NCBI GenBank assembly: GCA_036804525.1
Contig: DAIRSE010000031.1
Location: 1-21,584 of the forward strand
Source: JBFLVT01 sp036804525
GTDB taxonomy: Bacteria > Bacillota > Desulfotomaculia > Desulfotomaculales > JASEER01
Length of the DNA: 21,584 nucleotides
Direction: 5' to 3'
Part shown: piece by piece, positions 14,733-21,419 of the stretch
How positions within the stretch are numbered: position 1 is the first letter of the stretch
Layout of the letters: each line of letters starts with the position of its first letter
Translations under genes and position numbers: made by a program
Notes under the pieces: generated by a model
Seen by the model: the letters and a program-made list of their open reading frames with translations, nothing else
Told to the model about the DNA's origin: nothing
Databases searched by the model: none

Positions 14733-15764
14733 ATGGGCTTTTTTAGGCCGGCCGGTGCCGTAGGCTTGGAACTGGATGCCGGTGAGGTGCGTGCCGTTGA
14801 ACTGCGCGGCACTCCTCGTACCCCGCGCCTGGTGGCATGGGGCCGCCAGGACCTCCCGGAAGGCGCGGTCGTCGAGGGCGCTGTAACCGACCCCAAGGCC
14901 GTGGCCGCGGCCCTGGAGAGGCTGTGGGCGGCGGCGGGGATAGGCAGCCGCGATGTCGTCCTGGGGATCGCCAACCAAGGCGTGCTCATCCGCCTGGGTA
15001 CCGTGCCCAAAGTGCCAGAGAACAAGCTCGCCCAGTTAATCCGTTACCAGGCGCAGGACTACCTGCCCATCCCTTTGAACCAGGCCGTCTTGGATTTCGC
15101 CGTCGTGGGTCAAACCACCGGGGGGAACGGTCCGCTTCTGGAAGTCCTGCTTGTGGCAGCCAAGCGGGACATGCTGCAATCTTTCCTGGAAGCCCTATCC
15201 GTTGCGCGGCTGAATGTCACAGCGATAGATGCTGCTCCCCTGGCTCTGCTTAACGCGGTGCTTACAAACGAGCGCCGCGGTACGGTGGCTGTAGTGAATG
15301 TGGGAAACGGGCTGAGCCACATCTTGATTGCCGCCGACGGTATGCCGCGGTTTGCGCGCTTGATCCCGGTGAGCCTGCAGGATGCCGTAAAGAGTTTCGG
15401 CTTATCCTTAGGCGACGCCGAACCTGACGAGGCCGGAGCGGAGCCGGGAACAGCCCGGCAGCGGCGAAAAGAAAAGCTGCGCGCGTGGTGCGACAACGTG
15501 ACGGGAGAGATCAACTCGTCCATCGGCTACTACCTTGCGCAACCGGGCTCGGCCGGTGTCGATAGAATCGTCATCAGCGGGCGCGGCGCCAGGCTTGCCG
15601 GCCTTGCCGAGTATATGGCGGAACGGCTGGACCTGCGTGTTGAAAAGGTGCGTCCTCTTGAAGGGGTCACCGTACAGCCAGGCTGTGAGCACATTACGCG
15701 CGAGGTTCTGGACTTCGCCGTGTGTATCGGTCTAGCCAGGCGCGGATTGGAGGGCGCAAAGTGA
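14733..15764 (+). CDS. pilM: Type IV pilus assembly protein PilM
   Basis: PilM is an actin-like cytoplasmic ATP-binding protein that binds the N-terminus of PilN and links the alignment complex to the ATPases. The 343-aa protein starts with VGLELDAGEVRAVELRG, the first phosphate-binding strand of the fold. It has the PilM signature VLIRLGTVPKVPENKLAQLI followed by YQAQDYLPIP, then DAAPLALLNAV and VAVVNVGNG, and a C-terminal ISGRGARLAGLAEYM loop. An ATG at 14723 opens a seven-codon frame (14723-14746, stop overlapping the pilM start region), so pilM may be translationally coupled to a mini-ORF. Confidence 0.93.
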   Translation: MGFFRPAGAVGLELDAGEVRAVELRGTPRTPRLVAWGRQDLPEGAVVEGAVTDPKAVAAALERLWAAAGIGSRDVVLGIANQGVLIRLGTVPKVPENKLAQLIRYQAQDYLPIPLNQAVLDFAVVGQTTGGNGPLLEVLLVAAKRDMLQSFLEALSVARLNVTAIDAAPLALLNAVLTNERRGTVAVVNVGNGLSHILIAADGMPRFARLIPVSLQDAVKSFGLSLGDAEPDEAGAEPGTARQRRKEKLRAWCDNVTGEINSSIGYYLAQPGSAGVDRIVISGRGARLAGLAEYMAERLDLRVEKVRPLEGVTVQPGCEHITREVLDFAVCIGLARRGLEGAK

Positions 15765-16432
15765 GCCAGGTCAGAATCAACCTTTTGCCGCCGGAAATTG
15801 AGGCGCAGCTGCGGGCGCGCCGGAAACGTAACCTCACCCTTTTTATCAGCGGAGTGGTGCTCTTAGTTTTCCTGGCCTTTTACGCGGCGCTGATGGCTGC
15901 TACCGTGCAGATGCGGGGGGAGGCGGCGCGGCTTCAAGAGGAGCGGCGTAAGGTTCAACAGGAAGCCGCAGCTTACCAGCAGTATGCCGACATGCGGGAC
16001 AGGATGGTCAAGGCCGAGGGGCTTGTCCGCCAGGCGGTCGGTTCCCCGCCTGATTGGGCGGGTATTATGGCTGACATCGGGCGGCAAATCCCGGGTTCCG
16101 TTTGGCTGACTGATTGGCGAGTAGAGAAGCAGGACCAGAATAACCGGGAGGCAAACCCGGCGGGCCAGTCCGGACAGGGAGAGAACACCGGTGGGGACAA
16201 GCCTGTTGCCCAATCCGCTGTTGCGGGCGAAGTTGTGATCCGAGGGTGGGCTTTTGAACAAAGAGAGGTTGCCGCCTGGCTGGAAGCGCTGCGCAGCGTG
16301 CGCGGGCTTACCGACGTTAGATGCCGGTTTACTTCCGCGGAGGATTTCCGCGGGGACAGTATGATCCAATTTGAGATCAAGGCCCAAGTGCTTTCCGGTG
16401 AACCGTTCCAGCCTTTGCAAGGGAGGGATTGA
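15761..16432 (+). CDS. pilN: Type IV pilus assembly protein PilN
   Basis: PilN is a bitopic membrane protein. Its N-terminal tail binds PilM (the conserved RINLLPPEIEAQ is at residues 4-15), one membrane helix follows (LFISGVVLLVFLAFYAALMAA), then a coiled coil (about 50-90) and a ferredoxin-like extracytoplasmic domain. The start is GTG 15761, overlapping the pilM stop as GTGA, with GGAGGG at 15749-15754; this gives 223 aa and places INLLPPE at the N-terminus as in the family. A hydrophilic Asn/Gln/Gly-rich insert at about 125-150 is longer than usual. Confidence 0.93.
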   Translation: MSQVRINLLPPEIEAQLRARRKRNLTLFISGVVLLVFLAFYAALMAATVQMRGEAARLQEERRKVQQEAAAYQQYADMRDRMVKAEGLVRQAVGSPPDWAGIMADIGRQIPGSVWLTDWRVEKQDQNNREANPAGQSGQGENTGGDKPVAQSAVAGEVVIRGWAFEQREVAAWLEALRSVRGLTDVRCRFTSAEDFRGDSMIQFEIKAQVLSGEPFQPLQGRD

Positions 16433-16977
16433 CGATCAGCAGGCCTCCGGTACGCATTAACAGCAATCTTTTGGTCGTGATCCTCGCCGTCATCACGGTA
16501 ACGCTGATGTTTTTACTGCTTTATATCCAGTTCGGTGCGCTGCGGGCGGCGCGGGACGCCGTTACGGAAGAACGCGCGGCGCTGGCCCGCGATCAGACCC
16601 GGGTGCAGCAGTTGATCAAAATGAAAGCAGACGCTGTCGGCGTGCAGGAGCAGTTGAACCGGCTGGAGCGGATGATGCCTGCAGAGCCTGACGAGGATAT
16701 CCTTCTCGCCGATCTGCAAGCGGTCGCCGAGGCCTGCGGTTTGCGCCTTACGCAAGTCCGCTTTGAGGAACGCGTAACCAAGCAGGGTTACATCGAGATG
16801 CCTTTTAAGCTGGTTGTGGAAGGACGGTACCCGGAGCTTCTGGATCTGCTTGCCGGCCTGCGGGACGGTCCCAGAGCGGTACGTATTGCGGAACTCAGAA
16901 TTGCCAGGTTAAGTGAAGAGTCGCCTGAAATAAGGGCTGACATCACCGCCAGCGCTTTTTGCGCGGCGCAGCGTTAG
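16429..16977 (+). CDS. pilO: Type IV pilus assembly protein PilO
   Basis: PilO pairs with PilN to form the alignment complex. The 182-aa protein has an N-terminal membrane helix (LLVVILAVITVTLMFLLLYI), a coiled coil (about 35-80), and the typical LPxE-like stretch LNRLERMMPAEPDEDILLADLQ. A ferredoxin-like domain with MPFKLVVEGRYPELLDLLAGL completes it. The start is TTG 16429 in TTGA, overlapping the pilN stop, with AGGGAGG upstream. Confidence 0.92.
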   Translation: MTISRPPVRINSNLLVVILAVITVTLMFLLLYIQFGALRAARDAVTEERAALARDQTRVQQLIKMKADAVGVQEQLNRLERMMPAEPDEDILLADLQAVAEACGLRLTQVRFEERVTKQGYIEMPFKLVVEGRYPELLDLLAGLRDGPRAVRIAELRIARLSEESPEIRADITASAFCAAQR

Positions 16978-17014
16978 GCTCGCGGGAAGGACAGCCCGGA
17001 CAGAGAGATAAAGG

Positions 17015-17566
17015 ATGGTGTGGCAGTTGGGAGCGGAATCACCAAAGAGAATAAGCTTTGACCGGGAACAGGTGCGGCAGTGGGCGACAGCGCACAGGGA
17101 GAAGCTGATTGTCGGCGCACTGCTGCTGGTTCTGGTCATCCTGGCCGTCGTGTCTTATACGCTTATTACCCGTATTACCGGCAGAAACGCACAGGACGCT
17201 GCTATTGAGCAGGCCGCGAAAGATATCGCTGCCGGGGAGAAGCCGGTAACCACCCTGCCGCAGACACAGCGCACCCTGGATGAAAAACCGGGGGACAAAC
17301 CGGCGGGCGACCGGGATGGGGCCGTTGATCCTTTCGCCGGGGCTTTGCTCCGGGGGGTTATCCTGGACAAAAACGGGCAGAACCTGGCGATCATCGAAAT
17401 CGGCGGCATGGCTTATATTGCCGAGAAAGGCTCTACGGTTGCCGAGACCTGGACGGTGGAGGAGATCAAGGAACGGGAAGTTGTTCTTAAGGCGGGTGAC
17501 CGTGAAATGCGCCTGAAACTCAACGGTAGAGCCAGTATAAGCGACACCGCCAAGTCGACGCGGTAG
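17015..17566 (+). CDS. PilP-like pilus assembly protein
   Basis: The 183-aa product has a cytoplasmic N-terminus, one membrane helix (LIVGALLLVLVILAVVSYTLI, about 30-50), a Pro/Lys/Asp-rich linker and a small C-terminal beta domain (about 105-175). The C-terminal domain begins DPFAGALLRGVILDKNGQNL and continues AYIAEKGSTVAETWTVEEI, the pattern of PilP homology regions, which in Gram-negative bacteria dock onto PilQ. A membrane helix replaces the PilP lipoprotein signal. Its position between pilO and a PilQ-like gene supports the call. The gene symbol is withheld because similarity is weak by eye. Confidence 0.75.
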   Translation: MVWQLGAESPKRISFDREQVRQWATAHREKLIVGALLLVLVILAVVSYTLITRITGRNAQDAAIEQAAKDIAAGEKPVTTLPQTQRTLDEKPGDKPAGDRDGAVDPFAGALLRGVILDKNGQNLAIIEIGGMAYIAEKGSTVAETWTVEEIKEREVVLKAGDREMRLKLNGRASISDTAKSTR

Positions 17567-17576
17567 GGGAAGGGAA

Positions 17577-18800
17577 GTGCAAGGAATGATCGGTAGAGAC
17601 ACGGTATTATATAGCGTAAAAAGGGTCATCCGGTCCGGAATGCGCATACCGGCGGTGTCGCTGGTAGTGGCGGCTTATCTTGTTTTCTGGGGTATTCCGG
17701 GCATCGCGGCCGCCGACAGCAGGCCCACGGCGGCCCTGTCTATCGACGACGGAATAGCGCCTCTTTCCTCTTCGGCCGGCGGAGGGGGAGTCACCATCGA
17801 GGTTCGCGGGGCCGATATCCGTGACGTCCTCTCGGCACTGGCATTGAAGACGGGGTGCAGCGTGATCCTGACCGGCGACCCGGTGAAGGTCGACTTCAAG
17901 GCCGAGGGCGTGACGGCGCGCCGTGCGCTGGAACTGCTCGTGCAAAGACAGGGCCTCGCCTATATCCAGGATGGCAGTATTATCGTCGTCGGCAAGCAGG
18001 AAGACCTGGACAGGAACTTCTTCGCGCAGATGCACCTGACGCGGTTCGACCTCGTCTATATTCCGGCGGAAAAGGTCAAATCCCTGATCGGGCAGCTCGG
18101 CATCCCGGCCAAAACCGTCACTGTGGAAACCCACCCGGGTATACTGTGGGCTCAGGGCTCAGCGCAAGCCCTGCAGAAGGTGCGCGAGCTGGTCAATGCC
18201 GTCGACATCCCGGGGGTTGACGTGTCGGGCAAACCGGCCACGCAGTCGGTGTTTGTCTACCAGTTAAAGAACATCGTCGCCCGCGACGCGGCGGAAAGGT
18301 TAGGGACCTTTATCAGTGAAGAGTCAGGCCCTGCTGATGCCGCTGATTCTCTTCTGAGCTCCCTGGCGGGAACCGCCGGAGCGACGGGGGCAAGCAGCGG
18401 TGCCGGGGCATCAGCGAGCAGCGGCGGGTCAATGGTGAAGACGATCACGTTCAGCTATCCCGAGTTCGGAAGAGAACTGCTGGTCATCTGTCCGTCCCAT
18501 ATGGAAACCCAGGTGCGCGGCGCGTTGAACCGGCTTGACCAGGAGCGGGCCAAGGTACGGATACCGGTAGCCAAGAGCGACAATTACCAGTTGATGTACA
18601 ACTACCGTAAGCTGCTGAGCGATTTGACCGGCATCCCGACAAGCAGCTTTAACATATCGTCCGACCTGATGCCGGGAGAAAAGGACGAGTACGTTATGTG
18701 GGTAGAGGAGTCACCGGACAATGTTAAGCGGGTCGCCGACTATTTGGAGCTCATAGGAAATGCGCAGCCGATTACTCTCCAGAAAGGGGAAGAAGAGTAG
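17577..18800 (+). CDS. Secretin-like protein with N domains only (PilQ-like, no barrel)
   Basis: The 407-aa protein has an N-terminal signal peptide (VSLVVAAYLVFWGIPGIAA, cleavage near ADS). An STN/N0-like domain (about 72-140, EVRGADIRDVLSALALKTG) is followed by an N1-like domain (about 150-210, FDLVYIPAEKVKSLIGQLG and LQKVRELVNAVDIP). A third ring-building repeat (about 220-320) is interrupted by an Ala/Gly/Ser-rich loop (about 259-286), and a fourth one ends at about 400. The roughly 200-residue secretin beta-barrel with its VPLLGDIP-type motif is absent; the protein simply stops. GTG 17577 has AGGGGA upstream; ATG 17586 is an alternative. In a cell without an outer membrane such a protein could form a ring in the cell-wall zone around the pilus. 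Confidence 0.8.
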   Translation: MQGMIGRDTVLYSVKRVIRSGMRIPAVSLVVAAYLVFWGIPGIAAADSRPTAALSIDDGIAPLSSSAGGGGVTIEVRGADIRDVLSALALKTGCSVILTGDPVKVDFKAEGVTARRALELLVQRQGLAYIQDGSIIVVGKQEDLDRNFFAQMHLTRFDLVYIPAEKVKSLIGQLGIPAKTVTVETHPGILWAQGSAQALQKVRELVNAVDIPGVDVSGKPATQSVFVYQLKNIVARDAAERLGTFISEESGPADAADSLLSSLAGTAGATGASSGAGASASSGGSMVKTITFSYPEFGRELLVICPSHMETQVRGALNRLDQERAKVRIPVAKSDNYQLMYNYRKLLSDLTGIPTSSFNISSDLMPGEKDEYVMWVEESPDNVKRVADYLELIGNAQPITLQKGEEE

Positions 18801-18855
18801 CGATAGGGGGAAGCAAACATTACGCAGGTTCCGCGGCCACGCTTATAGCAGATGC

Positions 18856-18911
18856 TAAAGTTTGGCGAAGATCTTCTGAAAAGGTGTCTAGGGCTAGCAG
18901 TGTAACGGTAT
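18856..18911 (+). promoter_or_regulatory. Candidate alternative-sigma promoters before the main pilin
   Basis: Two matches lie in the 169-nt gap before pilA. TAAAGTTT (18856-18863), N11, TCTGAAAA (18875-18882) has a perfect sigma-28 -35 but a poor -10. GTCTAG (18886-18891), N14, CGGTAT (18906-18911) resembles the sigma-B consensus GTTTAA/GGGTAT. Either could give pilA its own transcript, and the operon encodes a sigma factor of this superfamily. No clear sigma-A promoter was seen. Confidence 0.35.
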
Positions 18912-18969
18912 AACAACATGTAGAAAGCGATGGCATGAATTCCCAAGAAAAGGGAAGGGAGGTGAAACG

Positions 18970-19350
18970 ATGTTTACAAGACTCTGCCATCTTCTCAAGA
19001 ACCGCAAGGGCTTCACCCTGGTCGAACTGATGATCGTCGTGGTCATCATCGGCATCCTGGTGGCTATTGCTGTGCCTGTTTATAACAACGTATCACAAAC
19101 AGCAGAACGAAGGGCTGTAGAGGCCAACCTAAGGACGATTGATGGTGCGATCATGCAATTCCAGGCTGCTAATAATGGAACTAACCCGTCCAGTATAAAT
19201 GCCTTAGTTCCCACATACTTACAAGCTGTACCCGCAGGGCCGGGAACTGCAACGTATACAGTGGGTGGTACTCCTCTTCGGGGTCAGGTTAGCGGGACGG
19301 TTGGTGGAACGACACTTAACAACGCATCTTTACCTATTGCTTGGCCGTAA
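18970..19350 (+). CDS. pilA: Type IV pilin, likely the major subunit (PilA)
   Basis: The 126-aa prepilin has a 14-residue basic leader ending RKG, then FTLVELMIVVVIIGILVAIA with Glu at +5; the mature form has about 112 residues. After the helix (TAERRAVEANLRTIDGAIMQF) comes a small Gly/Thr-rich beta domain ending in SLPIAWP. It has no cysteines in the mature part. The strong GGAGGTG ribosome binding site at 18959-18965, the separate upstream region with promoter candidates, and the stable hairpin downstream fit a highly expressed major pilin. The central ALVPTYLQAVP stretch is common in GspG/PilA-type clostridial pilins. Confidence 0.92.
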   Translation: MFTRLCHLLKNRKGFTLVELMIVVVIIGILVAIAVPVYNNVSQTAERRAVEANLRTIDGAIMQFQAANNGTNPSSINALVPTYLQAVPAGPGTATYTVGGTPLRGQVSGTVGGTTLNNASLPIAWP

Positions 19351-19416
19351 ACTGACGGAAAGAATTAAGAACACATGGTGCTAGGCACCAAACTTGTAAC
19401 TCATTGTTGGATGAAG

Positions 19417-19454
19417 GATACGCCTCCTGCCGGAGTGATGGCAGGGGGCGTATC
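19417..19454 (+). promoter_or_regulatory. Very stable intergenic hairpin downstream of pilA
   Basis: A 15-bp stem (19417-19431 with 19440-19454, GATACGCC.../...GGCGTATC) with one G-T pair closes an 8-nt loop. It is followed by TCTAAAGG rather than a T tract, so it is not a typical terminator. It could protect the 3' end of a processed pilA mRNA or set the ratio between pilA and the downstream pilin. Confidence 0.65.
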
Positions 19455-19517
19455 TCTAAAGGTGACTCCATTTTGGGGTACATGTCTATCCGAGGCCGTG
19501 TTGTGAGGCCAACAAGA

Positions 19518-19907
19518 ATGGATGTGAACACCGTGCCGGATATTGACTGCCGGTTTGAGGACACTGGAAAACCTCGTTATCTACCGGGATGCTTGGGTGA
19601 CAAACGCGGTTTTACGCTCGTGGAACTCCTGGTTGTCGTTGTTATCATCGCGGTGTTAGTGGCCACTGCCCTACCGATGTACAAGTCCACGGAACAGACC
19701 GCCAGGGACAGGGCAGACGAAGCGAACGTCAGAGCTTTGAACAGTGCCACCCTACAGTGGGTGCTGGAGGACGAGTCTAACGACCCACGAAGCGAAACCA
19801 CTGACTCCTTAAAAGGAAAGATTGAGAACCGGTTGATTGTAGGTTGGCCTGTTTCACCCAACGGAAAAGACTACGTTCTTGATAACGGCCAATGGAAGGC
19901 CGAGTGA
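19518..19907 (+). CDS. Second type IV prepilin
   Basis: The prepilin motif DKRG|FTLVELLVVVVIIAVLVATALP is followed by a helix and a short C-terminal domain with NRLIVGWPVSPNGKDYVLDNG. The mature form has about 98 residues. ATG 19518 (GTGAGG at about 19504-19509 upstream) gives 129 aa and a long 31-residue leader. TTG 19593 would give a normal 6-residue leader but lacks a good ribosome binding site. ATG 19482 is also in frame. It resembles GspG-type pilins and may be a minor or alternate subunit. A terminator follows 80 nt later. Confidence 0.82.
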   Translation: MDVNTVPDIDCRFEDTGKPRYLPGCLGDKRGFTLVELLVVVVIIAVLVATALPMYKSTEQTARDRADEANVRALNSATLQWVLEDESNDPRSETTDSLKGKIENRLIVGWPVSPNGKDYVLDNGQWKAE

Positions 19908-19971
19908 TCGGGGTTAACGCTCATCGCTCAATGCTCAACACCCAATTGGTTCCCATAAGAAGTATTATGTT

Positions 19972-20074
19972 GCCCAGAAAGGCGCGCGAAAAGGCCCTGC
20001 AAGGGCCTTTTATTTCAGCGGCTAAGAAAGGGGACTTCCGCCAGTCGCTAAAAGGCCTTGCGCGCCTTTCTGGC
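19972..20074. repeat. Nested inverted repeat around the terminator
   Basis: AGAAAGGCGCGC (19976-19987) is the exact reverse complement of GCGCGCCTTTCT (20060-20071), and flanking GCC/GGC extends it with one bulged C. It encloses the terminator hairpin and a further AGCG/CGCT pair, giving a multi-stem structure of about 100 nt. AAAAGGCC also recurs at 20050-20057. It could be an extragenic repeat element or a complex transcript end. Confidence 0.6.
19989..20013 (+). terminator. Terminator at the end of the pilus operon
   Basis: AAAAGGCCCT (19989-19998) pairs perfectly with AGGGCCTTTT (20002-20011) with a three-base loop, then ATTTC. The symmetrical A and T runs make it potentially bidirectional. 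Confidence 0.8.
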
Positions 20075-20131
20075 TGGCGGGTCGGCCCGGCCTTGACCTG
20101 CCGTTGAGCGTAACCGCATCGCGCAATCCCT

Positions 20132-20215
20132 GCATTACCCTGCCTACCTTAACGACCGGGCTTACCTTAAATTACCTGCCTACATTACCCCCTTTTCCTT
20201 ACCCTGTAAAACTCA
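20132..20215. repeat. TACC-rich, G-poor tract
   Basis: TACC occurs at about 20136, 20145, 20163, 20173, 20185 and 20209, and CTGCCTACMTTA occurs twice (starting at about 20140 and 20177). The top strand has very few G. No coding frame is supported. It looks like a degenerate short repeat; function unknown. Confidence 0.4.
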
Positions 20216-20232
20216 CTCACACACTTTGTACC

Positions 20233-20301
20233 ATACTATAGCACCTGCATCCTCTTCCTACCTTCCTAACAATCCACCGGAGAAAGTTGTTTCTATAGTA
20301 T
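20233..20301. repeat. Inverted repeat ATACTATAG / CTATAGTAT
   Basis: Exact 9-bp arms at 20233-20241 and 20293-20301, each containing the self-complementary core ACTATAGT or part of it. They flank 51 nt without a gene. No flanking direct repeat is obvious. Confidence 0.35.
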
Positions 20302-20867
20302 CAAGACAGAATAGAAGGCCGCAGAAGCCAGCAATGCACTGGCCTGCACGGCCCCCGCGAACGAGCTTACAAGGCCGCCTTCTCCATGTCAAGGCGCGGT
20401 CGAGACGAAGGTTTGCCGAAGCGCCGGCCTGACGGTTACAATCTAAGCAGTACTACCTACCGGCGCTACCGGCGGCCCGCCGGGGACCCCAGCCTTCCCC
20501 CCTGGCGGGGCCGCGCGGCCGGCGCCGGCAAGGATGTCCTTCAATCGGCCCGGGAAGCGGCGATAAGGGGCTGCCTTGACACGGAGCCTCTGGCGGCCTT
20601 GTGTGGGGGCCTGGGGGGGCGTGGTAGGCCCTGCGGCGCTCTTTAACGGCCGGGCCGACCTCGACAAAATACGACGTTATCGGCTGCTTCAGGCTTTTCT
20701 TACGGCTAATTAAAAAAGGTGTTGATAACATAAAACGAGCTTAAGAAGGCTGAACTTTTCAAACCGTAATGCGATCTGAATTGCATAAGATGTTTGCATG
20801 TCAAGCATCATCGGCAAACTTGATAGCATACCGGCAGGATGATGTTGCCGTCGGCTCCGTTGCTTTA
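20302..20867. other. Non-coding stretch with a very GC-rich block
   Basis: No gene is supported here. Between about 20455 and 20530 the DNA is extremely GC-rich with overlapping palindromes (GGCGGCCCGCCG, GGCCGCGCGGCC), and GC stays high to 20660. It then drops sharply to an AT-rich stretch at about 20700-20760. A frame at 20386-20646 starts with MSRRGRDEGLPKRRPDGY, faintly like the N-terminus of tyrosine recombinases, but the rest is Arg/Pro/Gly-rich and typical of GC-rich chance frames. The composition break suggests inserted or decayed foreign DNA. Confidence 0.45.
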
Positions 20868-20926
20868 GGCGCTTTAACGGGCCGGTCGACCCAGGCTTTT
20901 GCGCTTTCCGGAAGGGTCAGATTGAC

Positions 20927-20938
20927 GCGGTGCACCGC
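20927..20938. other. Perfect 12-bp palindrome
   Basis: GCGGTGCACCGC is self-complementary and is followed by a second pairing (GCACCGCT with AGCGGGGTGC, 20931-20955). It lies about 60 nt past the end of the minus-strand desulforedoxin gene, so it may help form the 3' end of that transcript, although no T tract is present on that strand. Confidence 0.3.
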
Positions 20939-20993
20939 TCTTGTGCAGCGGGGTGCCTCTTGCAGCATTCCTGTCGAGGGGTAAGAAACATCG

Positions 20994-21110
20994 TTACTGC
21001 TTGACCATCGGTTTGCCGCAGCAGACCAATGTTCCCTTGCCTTCTTCTTTGACGACGACCACGTTGGTGCATACCAGACACTTATAGACTTCTCCTACTT
21101 TAGTCGCCAT
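20994..21110 (-). CDS. Stand-alone desulforedoxin-domain protein
   Basis: A 38-aa protein reads, in part, VYKCLVCTNVVVV and LVCCGKPMVKQ. CxxC and a later CCGKPM are the four iron ligands of desulforedoxin (the N-terminal domain of desulfoferrodoxin), which binds one Fe(SCys)4 centre. It lacks the superoxide-reductase domain. The ATG at 21110 is preceded on the minus strand by GGGGAGGAG with good spacing. It lies 57 nt downstream of rubredoxin in the same direction, so the two probably form an operon. A role in electron transfer to oxidative-stress enzymes of an anaerobe is inferred from the family. Confidence 0.9.
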   Translation of the reverse strand: MATKVGEVYKCLVCTNVVVVKEEGKGTLVCCGKPMVKQ

Positions 21111-21167
21111 TGTTTTACTCCTCCCCATTTTTGTGAAAGTGTTGACTTATACCCTAGGGGCCAACAG

Positions 21168-21305
21168 TTACTCTTTTTCAAAGGCTTCCTTCCCTGCGCC
21201 GCATACCGGACAGGTCCAGTCGTCCGGGAGGTCTTCAAAGGCTACTCCATTGTTTTCCTCGGGGTCATAAACATATCCGCATACTGAACAAACCCATCTT
21301 TCCAT
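21168..21305 (-). CDS. Rubredoxin
   Basis: A 45-aa one-iron electron carrier. Both ligand pairs are present, CSVCGYVYD near residue 6 and CPVCGAGKEAF near residue 34, together with the conserved LPDDWTCPVC and aromatic residues. It is slightly shorter than the usual 52-54 aa because the loop between the ligand pairs is trimmed. The ATG at 21305 is preceded by AAAGGGGCG on the minus strand. Rubredoxin passes electrons to rubrerythrin, superoxide reductase or flavodiiron proteins; the adjacent desulforedoxin gene suits that. Confidence 0.95.
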   Translation of the reverse strand: MERWVCSVCGYVYDPEENNGVAFEDLPDDWTCPVCGAGKEAFEKE

Positions 21306-21368
21306 TCTTTCGCCCCTTTCTCATGAGTCTGTGAGATTTGCTACACCAACCCGGATTACGTTTGTCTT

Positions 21369-21400
21369 ATACCTGACTGAGTTTATCATAACACAGGTAT
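21369..21400 (-). promoter_or_regulatory. Inverted repeat in the rubredoxin promoter region
   Basis: ATACCTG (21369-21375) and CAGGTAT (21394-21400) are exact inverted arms 18 nt apart. Between them, on the minus strand, lies TTATGAT, a possible -10 for rubredoxin. An operator overlapping the promoter would be natural, but no known regulator box is recognised. Confidence 0.35.
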
Positions 21401-21419
21401 TGTTCCGGTACTACATTCT

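Larger units (their letters stand above)
20080..20891. repeat. Three dispersed copies of a GGCCGGGCCGACC repeat
   Basis: GGTCGGCCCGGCC at 20080-20092 is the exact reverse complement of GGCCGGGCCGACC at 20648-20660. A third, imperfect copy in the same direction as the second lies at 20868-20891. The last two also share GGCGCT and TTTAACGG on their left. They may be remnants of a mobile or extragenic repeat family. Confidence 0.45.

Noticed and set aside
20132..20215. TACC repeats as a CRISPR array or replication iterons
   Set aside because: Units are too short and irregular for CRISPR, there are no spacers of constant size, and no replication gene is near.
20386..20646. Frame starting like a tyrosine recombinase (MSRRGRDEGLPKRRPDGY)
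   Set aside because: Only the first 18 residues fit; the rest is Arg/Pro/Gly-rich sequence from a GC-rich block and no catalytic region follows. Kept only as a remark on the region.
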